Assembly (NCBI GenBank): GCA_910578825.1
Contig: CAJTSB010000019.1
Location: forward strand, 1 to 59,776
Length of the DNA: 59,776 bases
Origin: an uncultured Lachnospiraceae bacterium
Lineage (GTDB): Bacteria; Bacillota; Clostridia; Lachnospirales; Lachnospiraceae
Direction: 5' to 3'
This document shows, in pieces, positions 1 through 7,238 of this stretch (position 1 is the first letter of the stretch; each line of letters starts with the position of its first letter). Under the pieces are notes generated by a model that was not told the origin of the DNA, made no database searches, and worked only from the letters and a program-made list of their open reading frames with translations. A program made the translations under genes and the position numbers.

Positions 1-890
1 GCATACGATATTATGTTCCGGGAGACGTTATCAGCGTTACGGCAGAGCCCGAGGAAGGCTATTTTGTAAAACAGTTGCTGGTAAACGGTACTAAGGTGGT
101 AAAAGGCGCAAACGGTAAATACCAGTATCGCTGTGCAGTGGATCTTGCTAGAAAGAAGATGACAGCCTCCGTGGAATTCGGAGCCTATGTGCTTATGCTT
201 CTGGCAGAGGAGGAGACATTGGAACTCTTCCCAGGGCAGTCCTATCAGACCAATATATTTGTGATCCCGGAAAATGCGGATAATCAGGAACTTATCTGGT
301 CTTCCAGCAAGCCGGGTATGGTATCAGTAAATAAAAAGACTGGAAATATCAAAGTGTCGAAGAAGGCAAAACAGGGTAGTACAGCGGTGATCACGGTCAC
401 GGCAGCAGACCGCAAGACAGTCAAGATAAACATTAACGTCAAGGTGGTGAAACGACCTTTGCCGTCAAAGGGTGAAATTGTCAATGTAGGAAAGCTGCAA
501 TACGAAGTCACATCATCTGCTGCAAAGAAGAAAACGGTTTCATGCAATGGATTTGCAGGTAAGGCTGTACCGAATGTGAAAATTCCGGCAATTGTGCGGA
601 TAAACGGATATATATATAAGGTGACGGGAATCTCTAAGAATGCGTTTGCAAAGAATAAGAAAATAAAGAGCGTTACTATGGATAAATATGTGACGTCGAT
701 TGGACAGAATGCATTTTACAATTGCAGTTCGTTAAAATCCGTTCGCATCAAAGGAACGTCCATAAAGAAAATCGGCAAATCTGCATTTAAGGGTATGAGC
801 AAATCATCGGTGGTCCGTGTGCCGAAAAAGGTTAAACGACCTTATACTGCAAAATTGAAAAAGGCAGGATTTGTCGGAACGGTGAAGTAG
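1..890 (+). CDS. Leucine-rich-repeat (BspA-type) surface protein, 3' part
   Basis: The reading frame is open from base 3 to the left edge, so only the C-terminal ~295 residues are present. In order they show the end of a repeat resembling the InlB B-repeat/Flg_new_2 type (around GYFVKQLLVNGTKV), a Big_2-like Ig-fold segment (SYQTNIFVIP ... ELIWSSSKPGMVSVN ... GSTAVITVTAAD), then two or three BspA-type leucine-rich repeats (KVTGISKNAFAKNKKIKSV, VTSIGQNAFYNCSSLKSV). The extreme C terminus is basic (KRPYTAKLKKAGFVGTVK), with no LPXTG motif and no obvious membrane anchor. Such proteins are usually secreted or cell-surface adhesins or scaffolds of gut Firmicutes. The ligand cannot be inferred. It converges on the CLC gene that follows. 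Confidence 0.8.
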   Translation, partial: IRYYVPGDVISVTAEPEEGYFVKQLLVNGTKVVKGANGKYQYRCAVDLARKKMTASVEFGAYVLMLLAEEETLELFPGQSYQTNIFVIPENADNQELIWSSSKPGMVSVNKKTGNIKVSKKAKQGSTAVITVTAADRKTVKININVKVVKRPLPSKGEIVNVGKLQYEVTSSAAKKKTVSCNGFAGKAVPNVKIPAIVRINGYIYKVTGISKNAFAKNKKIKSVTMDKYVTSIGQNAFYNCSSLKSVRIKGTSIKKIGKSAFKGMSKSSVVRVPKKVKRPYTAKLKKAGFVGTVK

Positions 891-928
891 TTTGATGGTA
901 TGAAAATTTCCGCCAGAAATAAGCGCAT
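842..928 (-). CDS. Possible 28-aa small ORF (or truncated gene start) after the CLC gene
   Basis: On the minus strand, 24 nt after the CLC stop codon, a strong ribosome binding site (AAAGGAGGAAC, around 935-945) is followed at ideal spacing by an ATG at 926-928. It opens a 28-codon frame (MRLFLAEIFIPSNYFTVPTN...) that ends with TAA at 842-844, antisense to the 3' end of the surface-protein gene. The ribosome binding site is stronger than chance would suggest, but the product matches no family I know. It may be a genuine microprotein, or the surviving start of a gene whose remainder was lost by rearrangement. Confidence 0.25.
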   Translation of the reverse strand: MRLFLAEIFIPSNYFTVPTNPAFFNFAV

Positions 929-952
929 GATAGTTCCTCCTTTGCGTGTCGC

Positions 953-2230
953 TTAATGTGTCTTGCGGTTGATAAATTCTGTCTTGTACTTGGAATATAC
1001 GATTTTCTGGCTGTGGTAAAGTCCATAATAGCCGGACAGCATATAGCTTAAAGCTACGGATAACAGGAAATAGGGCATTCCGTCGTAGCCGAAGAGTTCA
1101 AAACAAATCAGCAGCGAAGTAATCGGACAATTTGTGACGCCACAGAATACAGCGCCCATGCCAACTGCGGTACATAACGCGGGGGTGAAACCAGTCAGAT
1201 TGCCAAATGTGCAGCCGAATGTTGCACCGACAAAAAATGAGGGAACTATCTCGCCGCCTTTGAAACCAGCCCCGAGCGTCACTGCGGTAAACAGCATTTT
1301 CAGCAGAAATGCAGAAGGTTCAAAATCATTTTCAAAACAGCGCGCAATCACAGGCATTCCTGCGCCGTTATAGTCCTGGGTTTTGACAAGCAGCGTCATG
1401 ATGACGATAAACGTACCGCCGGAAAAAATGCGCAGATAAGGGTCGGGAAGATATTTTTTGTATATTTTATCCCCCTGGTGGAGCATGATGCAGAAGATAA
1501 CGCTGACTCCGGCACAGAGTATGGAGAGTATGGCAATCCAACATGCGCTTGCCGGGGTGAAACCCGGCAGGTCTGTGAGGAGAAACTGTTCCGGCATCAC
1601 CTGGAAATATTCGGCGATTTCTTTTGCGGTCAGTGAGGAGATGACACAGGGAACAAGCGCCGCATAATGCATGATGCCTACGCTTACGACTTCCATAGAA
1701 AAGATGGCGGCGGCCATGGGCGTACCGAACAGTGCGGAAAATGCCGCGCTCATGCCGCACATAATCATGATATGCTGGTCTTTGTCGTCAAACTTAAACA
1801 GTCGTCCCAATGTATTTCCAATACTTCCGCCGAGCTGTAAGGCGGCGCCCTCCCGTCCGGCAGAGCCTCCGAATAAGTGCGTCATAATTGTAGAAATGAA
1901 AATCAGGGGAGCCATTTTCATTGGAATATGTTCCTTGGAGTGAATGGCAGAAAGAACCAGGTTCGTTCCCGTATCCTTCTCGTCATGCAGCAGGTGATAC
2001 GCCCCTACAATCACGAGTCCTGCTAGCGGCAGCAGCAGAATCAGACTGGGATTTGCCGTTCGGGAGTCGTTGGCCCAGGTCATGCAGTAATGGAATAATG
2101 TCCCTGCACCGCCGATGATGATACCGGACAGCAGCGAAAAGGTCAGCCATTTCAGGAAGGTAAAAATACTCTTTGCAATATGGCGTGAATAATATTCAAG
2201 TTTTTCTTTCAAGTCAAATTCATCTCTCAT
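953..2230 (-). CDS. CLC-family channel/antiporter, probable fluoride/H+ exporter (CLC-F type)
   Basis: This 425-residue polytopic membrane protein belongs to the CLC chloride channel family. The external-gate glutamate motif reads SAGREGAALQLGGS. A GREG(T/A/V) loop followed by a Q(M/L)GG segment, instead of GREGP, is characteristic of the CLC-F fluoride/proton antiporter branch. The downstream GAGFKGGEIVPSFFVGATFG segment fits the same branch. The expected role is expulsion of fluoride driven by the proton gradient. The start at 2230 is supported by a GGGAG site 7 nt upstream and a promoter at 2267-2295. I see no crcB-type fluoride riboswitch, because the leader is only about 30 nt. A chloride-transporting CLC is the alternative. 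Confidence 0.8.
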   Translation of the reverse strand: MRDEFDLKEKLEYYSRHIAKSIFTFLKWLTFSLLSGIIIGGAGTLFHYCMTWANDSRTANPSLILLLPLAGLVIVGAYHLLHDEKDTGTNLVLSAIHSKEHIPMKMAPLIFISTIMTHLFGGSAGREGAALQLGGSIGNTLGRLFKFDDKDQHIMIMCGMSAAFSALFGTPMAAAIFSMEVVSVGIMHYAALVPCVISSLTAKEIAEYFQVMPEQFLLTDLPGFTPASACWIAILSILCAGVSVIFCIMLHQGDKIYKKYLPDPYLRIFSGGTFIVIMTLLVKTQDYNGAGMPVIARCFENDFEPSAFLLKMLFTAVTLGAGFKGGEIVPSFFVGATFGCTFGNLTGFTPALCTAVGMGAVFCGVTNCPITSLLICFELFGYDGMPYFLLSVALSYMLSGYYGLYHSQKIVYSKYKTEFINRKTH

Positions 2231-2266
2231 AAGTAAACTCCCATGTATCCGTTGCAGTTTTCCATC

Positions 2267-2295
2267 ATATTATCACCATGCGAAGAAATTGGCAA
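2267..2295 (-). promoter_or_regulatory. Sigma-A promoter of the CLC gene
   Basis: Reading the minus strand, TTGCCA (2290-2295) is followed after 17 nt by TAATAT (2267-2272), with a TG dinucleotide making an extended -10. Predicted transcription starts near 2260, leaving a short untranslated leader. It is divergent from and interleaved with the hydrogenase promoter region. Confidence 0.7.
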
Positions 2296-2340
2296 GAAAG
2301 ATTTGGATTCCTGCTATTTTCTAATAGTTACATTTTCCTC

Positions 2341-2369
2341 TTGCAAGACCGATGGCGCGATGTTAAAAT
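2341..2369 (+). promoter_or_regulatory. Sigma-A promoter of the [FeFe] hydrogenase gene
   Basis: TTGCAA (2341-2346), a 17-nt spacer and TAAAAT (2364-2369) lie about 32 nt before the ATG at 2401. This position rules out the longer reading frame that would start at 2278, because the promoter would then sit inside the gene. Confidence 0.7.
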
Positions 2370-2400
2370 ATGTACAAACAAAAAGAGCGAGGTAGATACG

Positions 2401-3849
2401 ATGTATGCAGATGAAAATGTGATTAGAATCAAACATGATGTACTTTACGAAGTGGCAAAACTTGCGTTTGCCGGGAAACTGGACTCGCACAGAGACCATA
2501 TCGCAATGGAATTGATTCCGGGACCTACACCGCAGTTCCGTTGCTGTATTTACAAGGAACGCGAAATTATCCGGCAGAGGGTTCGTCTCGCAGAGGGCAA
2601 GGCGCCGGGCGCAGAAGATAATGGAAATGTGATTCAGGTTATCAGTTCCGCCTGTGAGGACTGCCCAATCTCCAGTTATACAGTTACGGAGAACTGTCAG
2701 AACTGTATTGGTAAGGCCTGTATCAATGCATGTAAATTTGGTGCAATCCGCATGGGAAGACATCGTTCCCATATTGATGCCTCCAAATGTAAAGAGTGCG
2801 GACAGTGTGCGAAGGCATGTCCATACAATGCAATTGCGCATTTGAAGAGACCGTGCAAATACAGTTGTCCGGTGGACGCCATTACATACGACGAGAACGG
2901 AATTTCCATTATTGACAAGGAAAAATGCATTCGTTGCGGCAAATGTATCCATAGCTGTCCGTTCGGTGCAATCGGCTCCAAGACATTTATTGTCGATGTG
3001 GTAGAGGCATTGAAGTCCGGCAAGAAGGTATATGCGATGGCTGCGCCTGCGACAGAGGGACAGTTCGGTGCGGATATCACGATGGCGAGCTGGAAGAAAG
3101 CGATGTTTGAGTTAGGATTTGATGATTTTTATGATGTTGGACTCGGCGGCGATATGACGGCGGCTTATGAGGCAGAAGAGTGGGCAGAGGCTTATAAGGA
3201 GGGCAAGAAGAAAGTAACTTCCTGCTGTCCGGCATTTGTAAATATGGTACGTCTGCACTATCCGAAACTGGCAGACTGCGTATCTACCACAGTCTCTCCG
3301 ATGTGTGCGGTATCTCGTCTGATAAAAGCAAAAGAACCGGATGCGGTAACCGTATTTATCGGACCGTGTCTTGCGAAGAAATCTGAGGTCGTAGACCAGC
3401 AGATTCCGGGAAATGCAGACTATGTACTGACCTACAGTGAGCTGCGTGCAATTATGCGTGCGAAGGGAATCGCACTTGAGCCATGTGCAAATGATGATCA
3501 GATTGCATCAGTGTACGGCAAGCGTTTTGCCAACTCCGGTGGAGTTACCGAGGCTGTTTTGCAAAGTCTGCAAGAGTCAGGAGAAAATATTGACGCCAAA
3601 GTCTGCAAGGCAAATGGAGCCGCAGAGTGTAAGAAAGCGCTCCTTCTTCTCAGAGCTGCGAAATTGCCGGAAGATTTCGTAGAAGGTATGATTTGCGACG
3701 GAGGCTGCGTTGGCGGACCGAGTGCATTCAGCGACCAGATGAAGTTCAAGAAGGACAGAGATCTGCTGATTGCAGAGGCTGATGAGCGTGGAATTCACGA
3801 AAATCTTGCCAATTACGATATGGATAGTTTCTCCATGCACCGTGAATAA
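2401..3849 (+). CDS. [FeFe] hydrogenase, ferredoxin-type, group B
   Basis: This 482-residue cytoplasmic enzyme is expected to evolve or take up H2 with ferredoxin as partner. The N-terminal third holds Cys-rich 4Fe-4S segments (CQNCIGKACINACKFG, CKECGQCAKACPYN, CPVDAI, CIRCGKCIHSCPFG). The H-cluster domain shows TSCCP (C275-C276), a PCLAKKSE motif (C323) and a CDGGCVGG motif (C432, C436). The CDGGC form instead of CPGGC matches the group B (TIGR04105-like) enzymes. The ATG at 2401 has a GAGG site 9 nt upstream and follows the promoter at 2341-2369. It stands alone: no maturases HydE, HydF or HydG and no partner subunit are adjacent. Group B enzymes are poorly characterised compared with the prototypical group A. 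Confidence 0.92.
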   Translation: MYADENVIRIKHDVLYEVAKLAFAGKLDSHRDHIAMELIPGPTPQFRCCIYKEREIIRQRVRLAEGKAPGAEDNGNVIQVISSACEDCPISSYTVTENCQNCIGKACINACKFGAIRMGRHRSHIDASKCKECGQCAKACPYNAIAHLKRPCKYSCPVDAITYDENGISIIDKEKCIRCGKCIHSCPFGAIGSKTFIVDVVEALKSGKKVYAMAAPATEGQFGADITMASWKKAMFELGFDDFYDVGLGGDMTAAYEAEEWAEAYKEGKKKVTSCCPAFVNMVRLHYPKLADCVSTTVSPMCAVSRLIKAKEPDAVTVFIGPCLAKKSEVVDQQIPGNADYVLTYSELRAIMRAKGIALEPCANDDQIASVYGKRFANSGGVTEAVLQSLQESGENIDAKVCKANGAAECKKALLLLRAAKLPEDFVEGMICDGGCVGGPSAFSDQMKFKKDRDLLIAEADERGIHENLANYDMDSFSMHRE

Positions 3850-3898
3850 TGGAATGATTCGCTGATTGCAGGGATGACAGAAATATAATATAACAGGT

Positions 3899-3934
3899 AA
3901 CAGGCTGTTGACGGAAGTCGGCAGCCTGTTTTGA
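3899..3934 (+). terminator. Rho-independent terminator of the hydrogenase gene
   Basis: The arms AACAGGCTG (3899-3907) and CAGCCTGTT (3922-3930) close a hairpin that extends inward through TGAC/GTCG pairing to a GGAA tetraloop, followed by a short T tract. It lies 50 nt after the hydrogenase stop. Confidence 0.75.
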
Positions 3935-3966
3935 ATGGAAATAATATTGCTCATTTTTGGTTTTTC

Positions 3967-3995
3967 TTGACAAATATATCGGAGGTTGATATATT
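3967..3995 (+). promoter_or_regulatory. Consensus promoter of the padR operon
   Basis: A perfect TTGACA (3967-3972) is followed after 17 nt by TATATT (3990-3995), about 80 nt before the padR start. One ATATATCG half-site (3974-3981) lies inside the spacer, so a bound repressor would block polymerase. Confidence 0.8.
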
Positions 3996-3997
3996 TA

Positions 3998-4020
3998 ATA
4001 TATCGTTAGACGATATATCG
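3998..4020 (+). promoter_or_regulatory. Palindromic operator, probable PadR autoregulation site
   Basis: ATATATCG (3998-4005), a 5-nt centre TTAGA, and CGATATAT (4011-4018) form a perfect 8-bp inverted repeat covering the predicted transcription start. The half-site ATATATCG also occurs at 3974-3981 and 4013-4020. The position, over the promoter of a PadR gene, suggests self-repression; this is inference from layout. Confidence 0.65.
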
Positions 4021-4076
4021 GGAACGGATAAAATTGATAGATGGATTGGAAATAGATAAACAGGGAGGTGTTTCTT

Positions 4077-4490
4077 TTGCCGGTAAAGCAGATAGCAATG
4101 ACGGAGGCTGTCTATTATATTCTTCTTTCTTTGCAGGCGCCCAATCATGGATATGGAATTATTCAGAATACTATGGAGCTGACTGGCGGAAGGTTGGAAA
4201 TGGGGGCAGGGACGCTTTATGGAGCCATCAATACGCTGTTGGATAAGGGGTGGATTTGCCTGTATAGCGAGGATAAGCAGTCCAGAAAGAAAAAGCAGTA
4301 TATCATCACGGAGGAAGGCAGCCTTGCATTGCAGCAGGAAATAGAACGGTTGGAAGAACTTCTGGAAAACGGAAAGCGGATGATGCAGCAGAGAAATGTA
4401 AATGCAGGGGAAATGACAGATCAGGGTAAAGAGCTGGGAATGAACGGAAAGAAAGGAGCGGCGGATGAAAAAATTCAGGTTACACTTTGA
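4077..4490 (+). CDS. PadR-family transcriptional repressor
   Basis: This 137-residue PadR regulator has a winged-helix domain over about residues 5-80 (MTEAVYYILLSL ... HGYGIIQ ... MGAGTLYGAINTLLDKGWI, with the RKKKQYIIT wing), then a helical C terminus typical of the dimerisation arm. PadR proteins usually repress their own operon and neighbouring exporters and release DNA on ligand binding. I chose the TTG at 4077 because GGGAGG (4063-4068) lies 8 nt upstream; the GTG at 4068 would overlap that site. The gene overlaps the following DUF2812 gene by 26 nt, so the two are probably translationally coupled. Confidence 0.88.
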   Translation: MPVKQIAMTEAVYYILLSLQAPNHGYGIIQNTMELTGGRLEMGAGTLYGAINTLLDKGWICLYSEDKQSRKKKQYIITEEGSLALQQEIERLEELLENGKRMMQQRNVNAGEMTDQGKELGMNGKKGAADEKIQVTL

Positions 4491-5046
4491 TAAGGATAAA
4501 GAAGAAAGATGGTTGAATGAAATGAGTCAAAAAGGGTGGGCAATGGTTGAGTATTTTGCAGGACTTTATGTTTTTGTCCCCTGTAAACCCGGAGAATATA
4601 CTTATCGGGTTGATATGCCGGAAGATTTCAGAAGCAGGCCCAGCTGGAAAAAGAACAGAGAAAACAACAGGGAATACATAAGCCTGGTAGAGGAAACGGG
4701 GGCGGAATATGTGTGCGGTTGGGGTTGGTGGATATTCTTTCGCAAGGAGACCGCAAAGGGCGGGTTTGAATTGTACACCGATATAGAATCACAGGTTGCT
4801 CTGTACCAGCGAATTCGCAGGCTGTTCCTGATGTTGGGGGTTATTGAATGTTGCATTGCGTTTCAGCATATAGCAAATACCATACTTTTTTTTGCTACAA
4901 GGGATGATTTGAACAGTCTGAGCGGTGCAGATATGTTTCTTATGGTTTGTCTGGTTTCTGTATGTTTTTTGGTAGCAGGAGTTATAGGAGCATTTTTTAT
5001 GATGTGCTGGAAATTGACGAGGAAGATACGGGATCTGCAAAAATAG
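4465..5046 (+). CDS. DUF2812 membrane protein
   Basis: This 193-residue protein begins with the DUF2812 pattern: FRLHFDKDKEERWLNEMSQKGW, then a Y-T-Y-R-V-D strand. Two predicted membrane helices follow in the C-terminal half (about residues 117-138 and 152-180). DUF2812 genes are commonly found directly after PadR genes in Firmicutes, and the family has been suggested to act with the regulator as a sensor or membrane anchor. That role is not proven. The ATG at 4465 has an AAGGAG site. The frame begins inside padR. Confidence 0.82.
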   Translation: MKKFRLHFDKDKEERWLNEMSQKGWAMVEYFAGLYVFVPCKPGEYTYRVDMPEDFRSRPSWKKNRENNREYISLVEETGAEYVCGWGWWIFFRKETAKGGFELYTDIESQVALYQRIRRLFLMLGVIECCIAFQHIANTILFFATRDDLNSLSGADMFLMVCLVSVCFLVAGVIGAFFMMCWKLTRKIRDLQK

Positions 5047-5108
5047 CGGTGAAAAATGTCTTTGATGCTGAAAATTGCAAAAATGGGAAACGCAAAGGTT
5101 CCCGGGTA

Positions 5109-5137
5109 TTGACAAATATAAAAAGTTATATTATTGT
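5109..5137 (+). promoter_or_regulatory. Possible promoter of the ABC exporter genes
   Basis: TTGACA (5109-5114), a 17-nt spacer and TATTGT (5132-5137) lie about 38 nt before the ABC ATPase start. The -10 matches consensus only moderately. Transcription could also read through from the padR promoter. Confidence 0.5.
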
Positions 5138-5174
5138 ATTATTGTAATAGTACAGAGCAAAGAGAGGATGGCTT

Positions 5175-5957
5175 ATGAAAGAAATGTTGAAAGTGCAGAA
5201 TCTGAGGAAGACCTTCAGGATTTCTGCAAAGCAGCAGAAGATTGAGAAGACAAAGGAGAGAATTAAGGTGGCGGTGGATAATTTGAGTTTTACCGCTTAT
5301 GAGGGAGAGGTTTTCGGTCTGCTGGGACCGAATGGAGCAGGAAAGACGACGACGCTTCGTATGATGTCCGCACTGGTGAAACCGGACAAAGGCGACGTAC
5401 TCGTGGATGGGGCAAGCGTGGTGAAGAATCCTGAGGAAGTCCGGGGTAAACTGGGATTTCTTACCAGTGAGCTGAAATTAGAAGAGTTTTTTACGCCGAA
5501 TTATCTGTTTGGATTTTTTTCAGAGCTGCATGGCGTGGAGAAGGCCGAAGCAGAGGCAAGAAAGCAGAATCTGTTTGAGAAATTTGGCATTACGAAGTTT
5601 GCTGAGGTGAAGGTGGGAGATTTGTCTACCGGTATGAAACAGAAAGTGTCGCTGGTCATTTCGATTGTGCATGACCCGGATATTATCATTTTCGATGAGC
5701 CAACGAACGGACTGGACGTCCTGACGGCAAAAGTCGTGACAGATTTCCTGCTGGAACTGAAGGGACAGGGGAAGACGATTGTGGTTTCTACTCATATTTT
5801 CAGCCTGATTGAGAAAATCTGTGATCGGGTAGGGGTCGTGATAGACGGGAAGATGGCGGTTTGTGATACCTTAGAGAATCTTACCGCAGAGAAACCGTTG
5901 GAAGAGAAATTCTTCGACATTTTTGCAGAAAGAGCAGGTGGCGTTAATGAAAAATAG
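5175..5957 (+). CDS. ABC exporter ATP-binding protein (NatA-like)
   Basis: This 260-residue nucleotide-binding subunit shows Walker A GPNGAGKTT (around residues 51-59), the signature LSTGMKQK, Walker B IIIFDEPTNGLD and an H-loop VSTHIF. The overall pattern is that of NatA-type ATPases, which power ABC-2 exporters for sodium, drugs or peptides. The gene overlaps the following permease by 11 nt. The ATG at 5175 has a GAGAGGA site. Its position after a PadR/DUF2812 pair suggests a regulated efflux system, although the exported substrate cannot be read from the sequence. Confidence 0.9.
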   Translation: MKEMLKVQNLRKTFRISAKQQKIEKTKERIKVAVDNLSFTAYEGEVFGLLGPNGAGKTTTLRMMSALVKPDKGDVLVDGASVVKNPEEVRGKLGFLTSELKLEEFFTPNYLFGFFSELHGVEKAEAEARKQNLFEKFGITKFAEVKVGDLSTGMKQKVSLVISIVHDPDIIIFDEPTNGLDVLTAKVVTDFLLELKGQGKTIVVSTHIFSLIEKICDRVGVVIDGKMAVCDTLENLTAEKPLEEKFFDIFAERAGGVNEK

Positions 5958-7134
5958 CATTGTGACAATCATGAAGAAAGAATTTGTCCGGTTTTTTACA
6001 GACCGGAGAATGGTACTGACTACGGTAATTATGCCAGGATTGATGATATATCTGCTGTATTCTTTTATGGGCAGCGGTTTTTCCTCCCAGTTTGAGACAG
6101 CAGAAGATTTTAAGGCCAGCATACGCGTGATAAATTTGCCGGACAGCATGAAGAATGTGGAAGATGGCGGGGCGCCGATCAAGTTCACCGAAATTTCCGA
6201 CGGTGAAATGGAGCAGTGTATGGAAGACTTAAAGACAGAGGAAGCAGGGTTTGATTTGCTGGCGGTATTTCCGGAAGAGTTTGACGCGCAGGTTTCCTCT
6301 TATGAGGTATCTGCGGGTGGAGCGGCGCCGGCAGTAAAGCTCTATTACAATTCCACGGACAGCGATTCCCAGTCGTCTTATTATATGATGGAGGATGTAT
6401 TGAATACATACGAATCCGCACTTGCCAATAAATTTGACGTCAACCCAGGAGAAGAGACATATGATTTGGCGACAGATGAGGATACTTCTGCGCAGATATT
6501 TTCAATGATGGTGCCCATGCTGATGATGGTATTTCTGTTCAGCGGCTGTATGGCGGTGGCGCCGGAATCCATTGCAGGAGAGAAGGAGCGTGGAACAATT
6601 GCAACGCTTCTTGTTACCCCCATGAAACGCAGCCATCTGGCGATTGGCAAGATTATCAGTCTGAGTGCAATTGCTATTTTGAGTGGTTTTTCCAGTTTTA
6701 TGGGAATGATGCTTTCCCTGCCGAAGATGATGGGAGACGTGGAGGGAATGAGCGCAGACATCTATAATATGACAGATTATATCATAGTTCTTCTGGTTGT
6801 ACTGTCAACCGTATTGGTCATTATCACTCTGGTATCCATTATTTCTGCCTTTGCCAGAAATGTAAAAGAGGCAACCGGATGGGTGACGCCGGTTATGATT
6901 ATTTCTATGCTCCTTGGCGTGACATCTATGATACCGGATCTTTGCATGACGGAGCCGGTGTGGTTTTTGATTCCGCTCTATAATAGCGCGCAGAGCATGA
7001 ATGGTATTTTCTCGATGAATCCTGACATGGTCAACATTGCGGTAACGGTTGTTGCCAATGTATGCTATGCCGGAATCGGGGTGTTTGTGCTTGCGAAAAT
7101 GTTTGATAATGAAAAGGTGATGTTTTCTAAGTAG
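5947..7134 (+). CDS. ABC exporter permease (NatB/ABC-2 type)
   Basis: This 395-residue permease has one N-terminal membrane helix (about residues 23-42, VLTTVIMPGLMIYLLYSF). A long extracytoplasmic domain follows to about residue 185, then a block of five C-terminal helices, with the ABC-2 pattern GCMAVAPESIAGEKERGTIATLLVTP. This is the NatB/CcmB-like exporter architecture, partnering with the ATPase before it. I chose the ATG at 5947, inside the end of the ATPase gene and with a GCAGGTGG site, over an in-frame start at 5923. No substrate is implied beyond export. Confidence 0.88.
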   Translation: MKNSIVTIMKKEFVRFFTDRRMVLTTVIMPGLMIYLLYSFMGSGFSSQFETAEDFKASIRVINLPDSMKNVEDGGAPIKFTEISDGEMEQCMEDLKTEEAGFDLLAVFPEEFDAQVSSYEVSAGGAAPAVKLYYNSTDSDSQSSYYMMEDVLNTYESALANKFDVNPGEETYDLATDEDTSAQIFSMMVPMLMMVFLFSGCMAVAPESIAGEKERGTIATLLVTPMKRSHLAIGKIISLSAIAILSGFSSFMGMMLSLPKMMGDVEGMSADIYNMTDYIIVLLVVLSTVLVIITLVSIISAFARNVKEATGWVTPVMIISMLLGVTSMIPDLCMTEPVWFLIPLYNSAQSMNGIFSMNPDMVNIAVTVVANVCYAGIGVFVLAKMFDNEKVMFSK

Positions 7135-7158
7135 GATGGGTGAACGCAGATTCTTTTC

Positions 7159-7187
7159 TTGTAAATTTCCGTTTCGTAGTATATAAT
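7159..7187 (+). promoter_or_regulatory. Sigma-A promoter of gltX
   Basis: TTGTAA (7159-7164), 17 nt, then a perfect TATAAT (7182-7187). The start codon is about 45 nt beyond the predicted transcription start, so there is no room for a T-box leader. Confidence 0.8.
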
Positions 7188-7238
7188 AGGCAACAGGTTA
7201 AATGGTAAGAAATATGAGACAGGAAAAGGAGAATTACA

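Noticed and set aside
2314..2952. 212-codon open frame antisense to the hydrogenase
   Set aside because: Its composition follows from codons of the hydrogenase gene, it has no ribosome binding site, and the product resembles no family.
7182..7238. T-box leader upstream of gltX
   Set aside because: The promoter lies only ~50 nt upstream of the start codon, leaving no space for a T-box.
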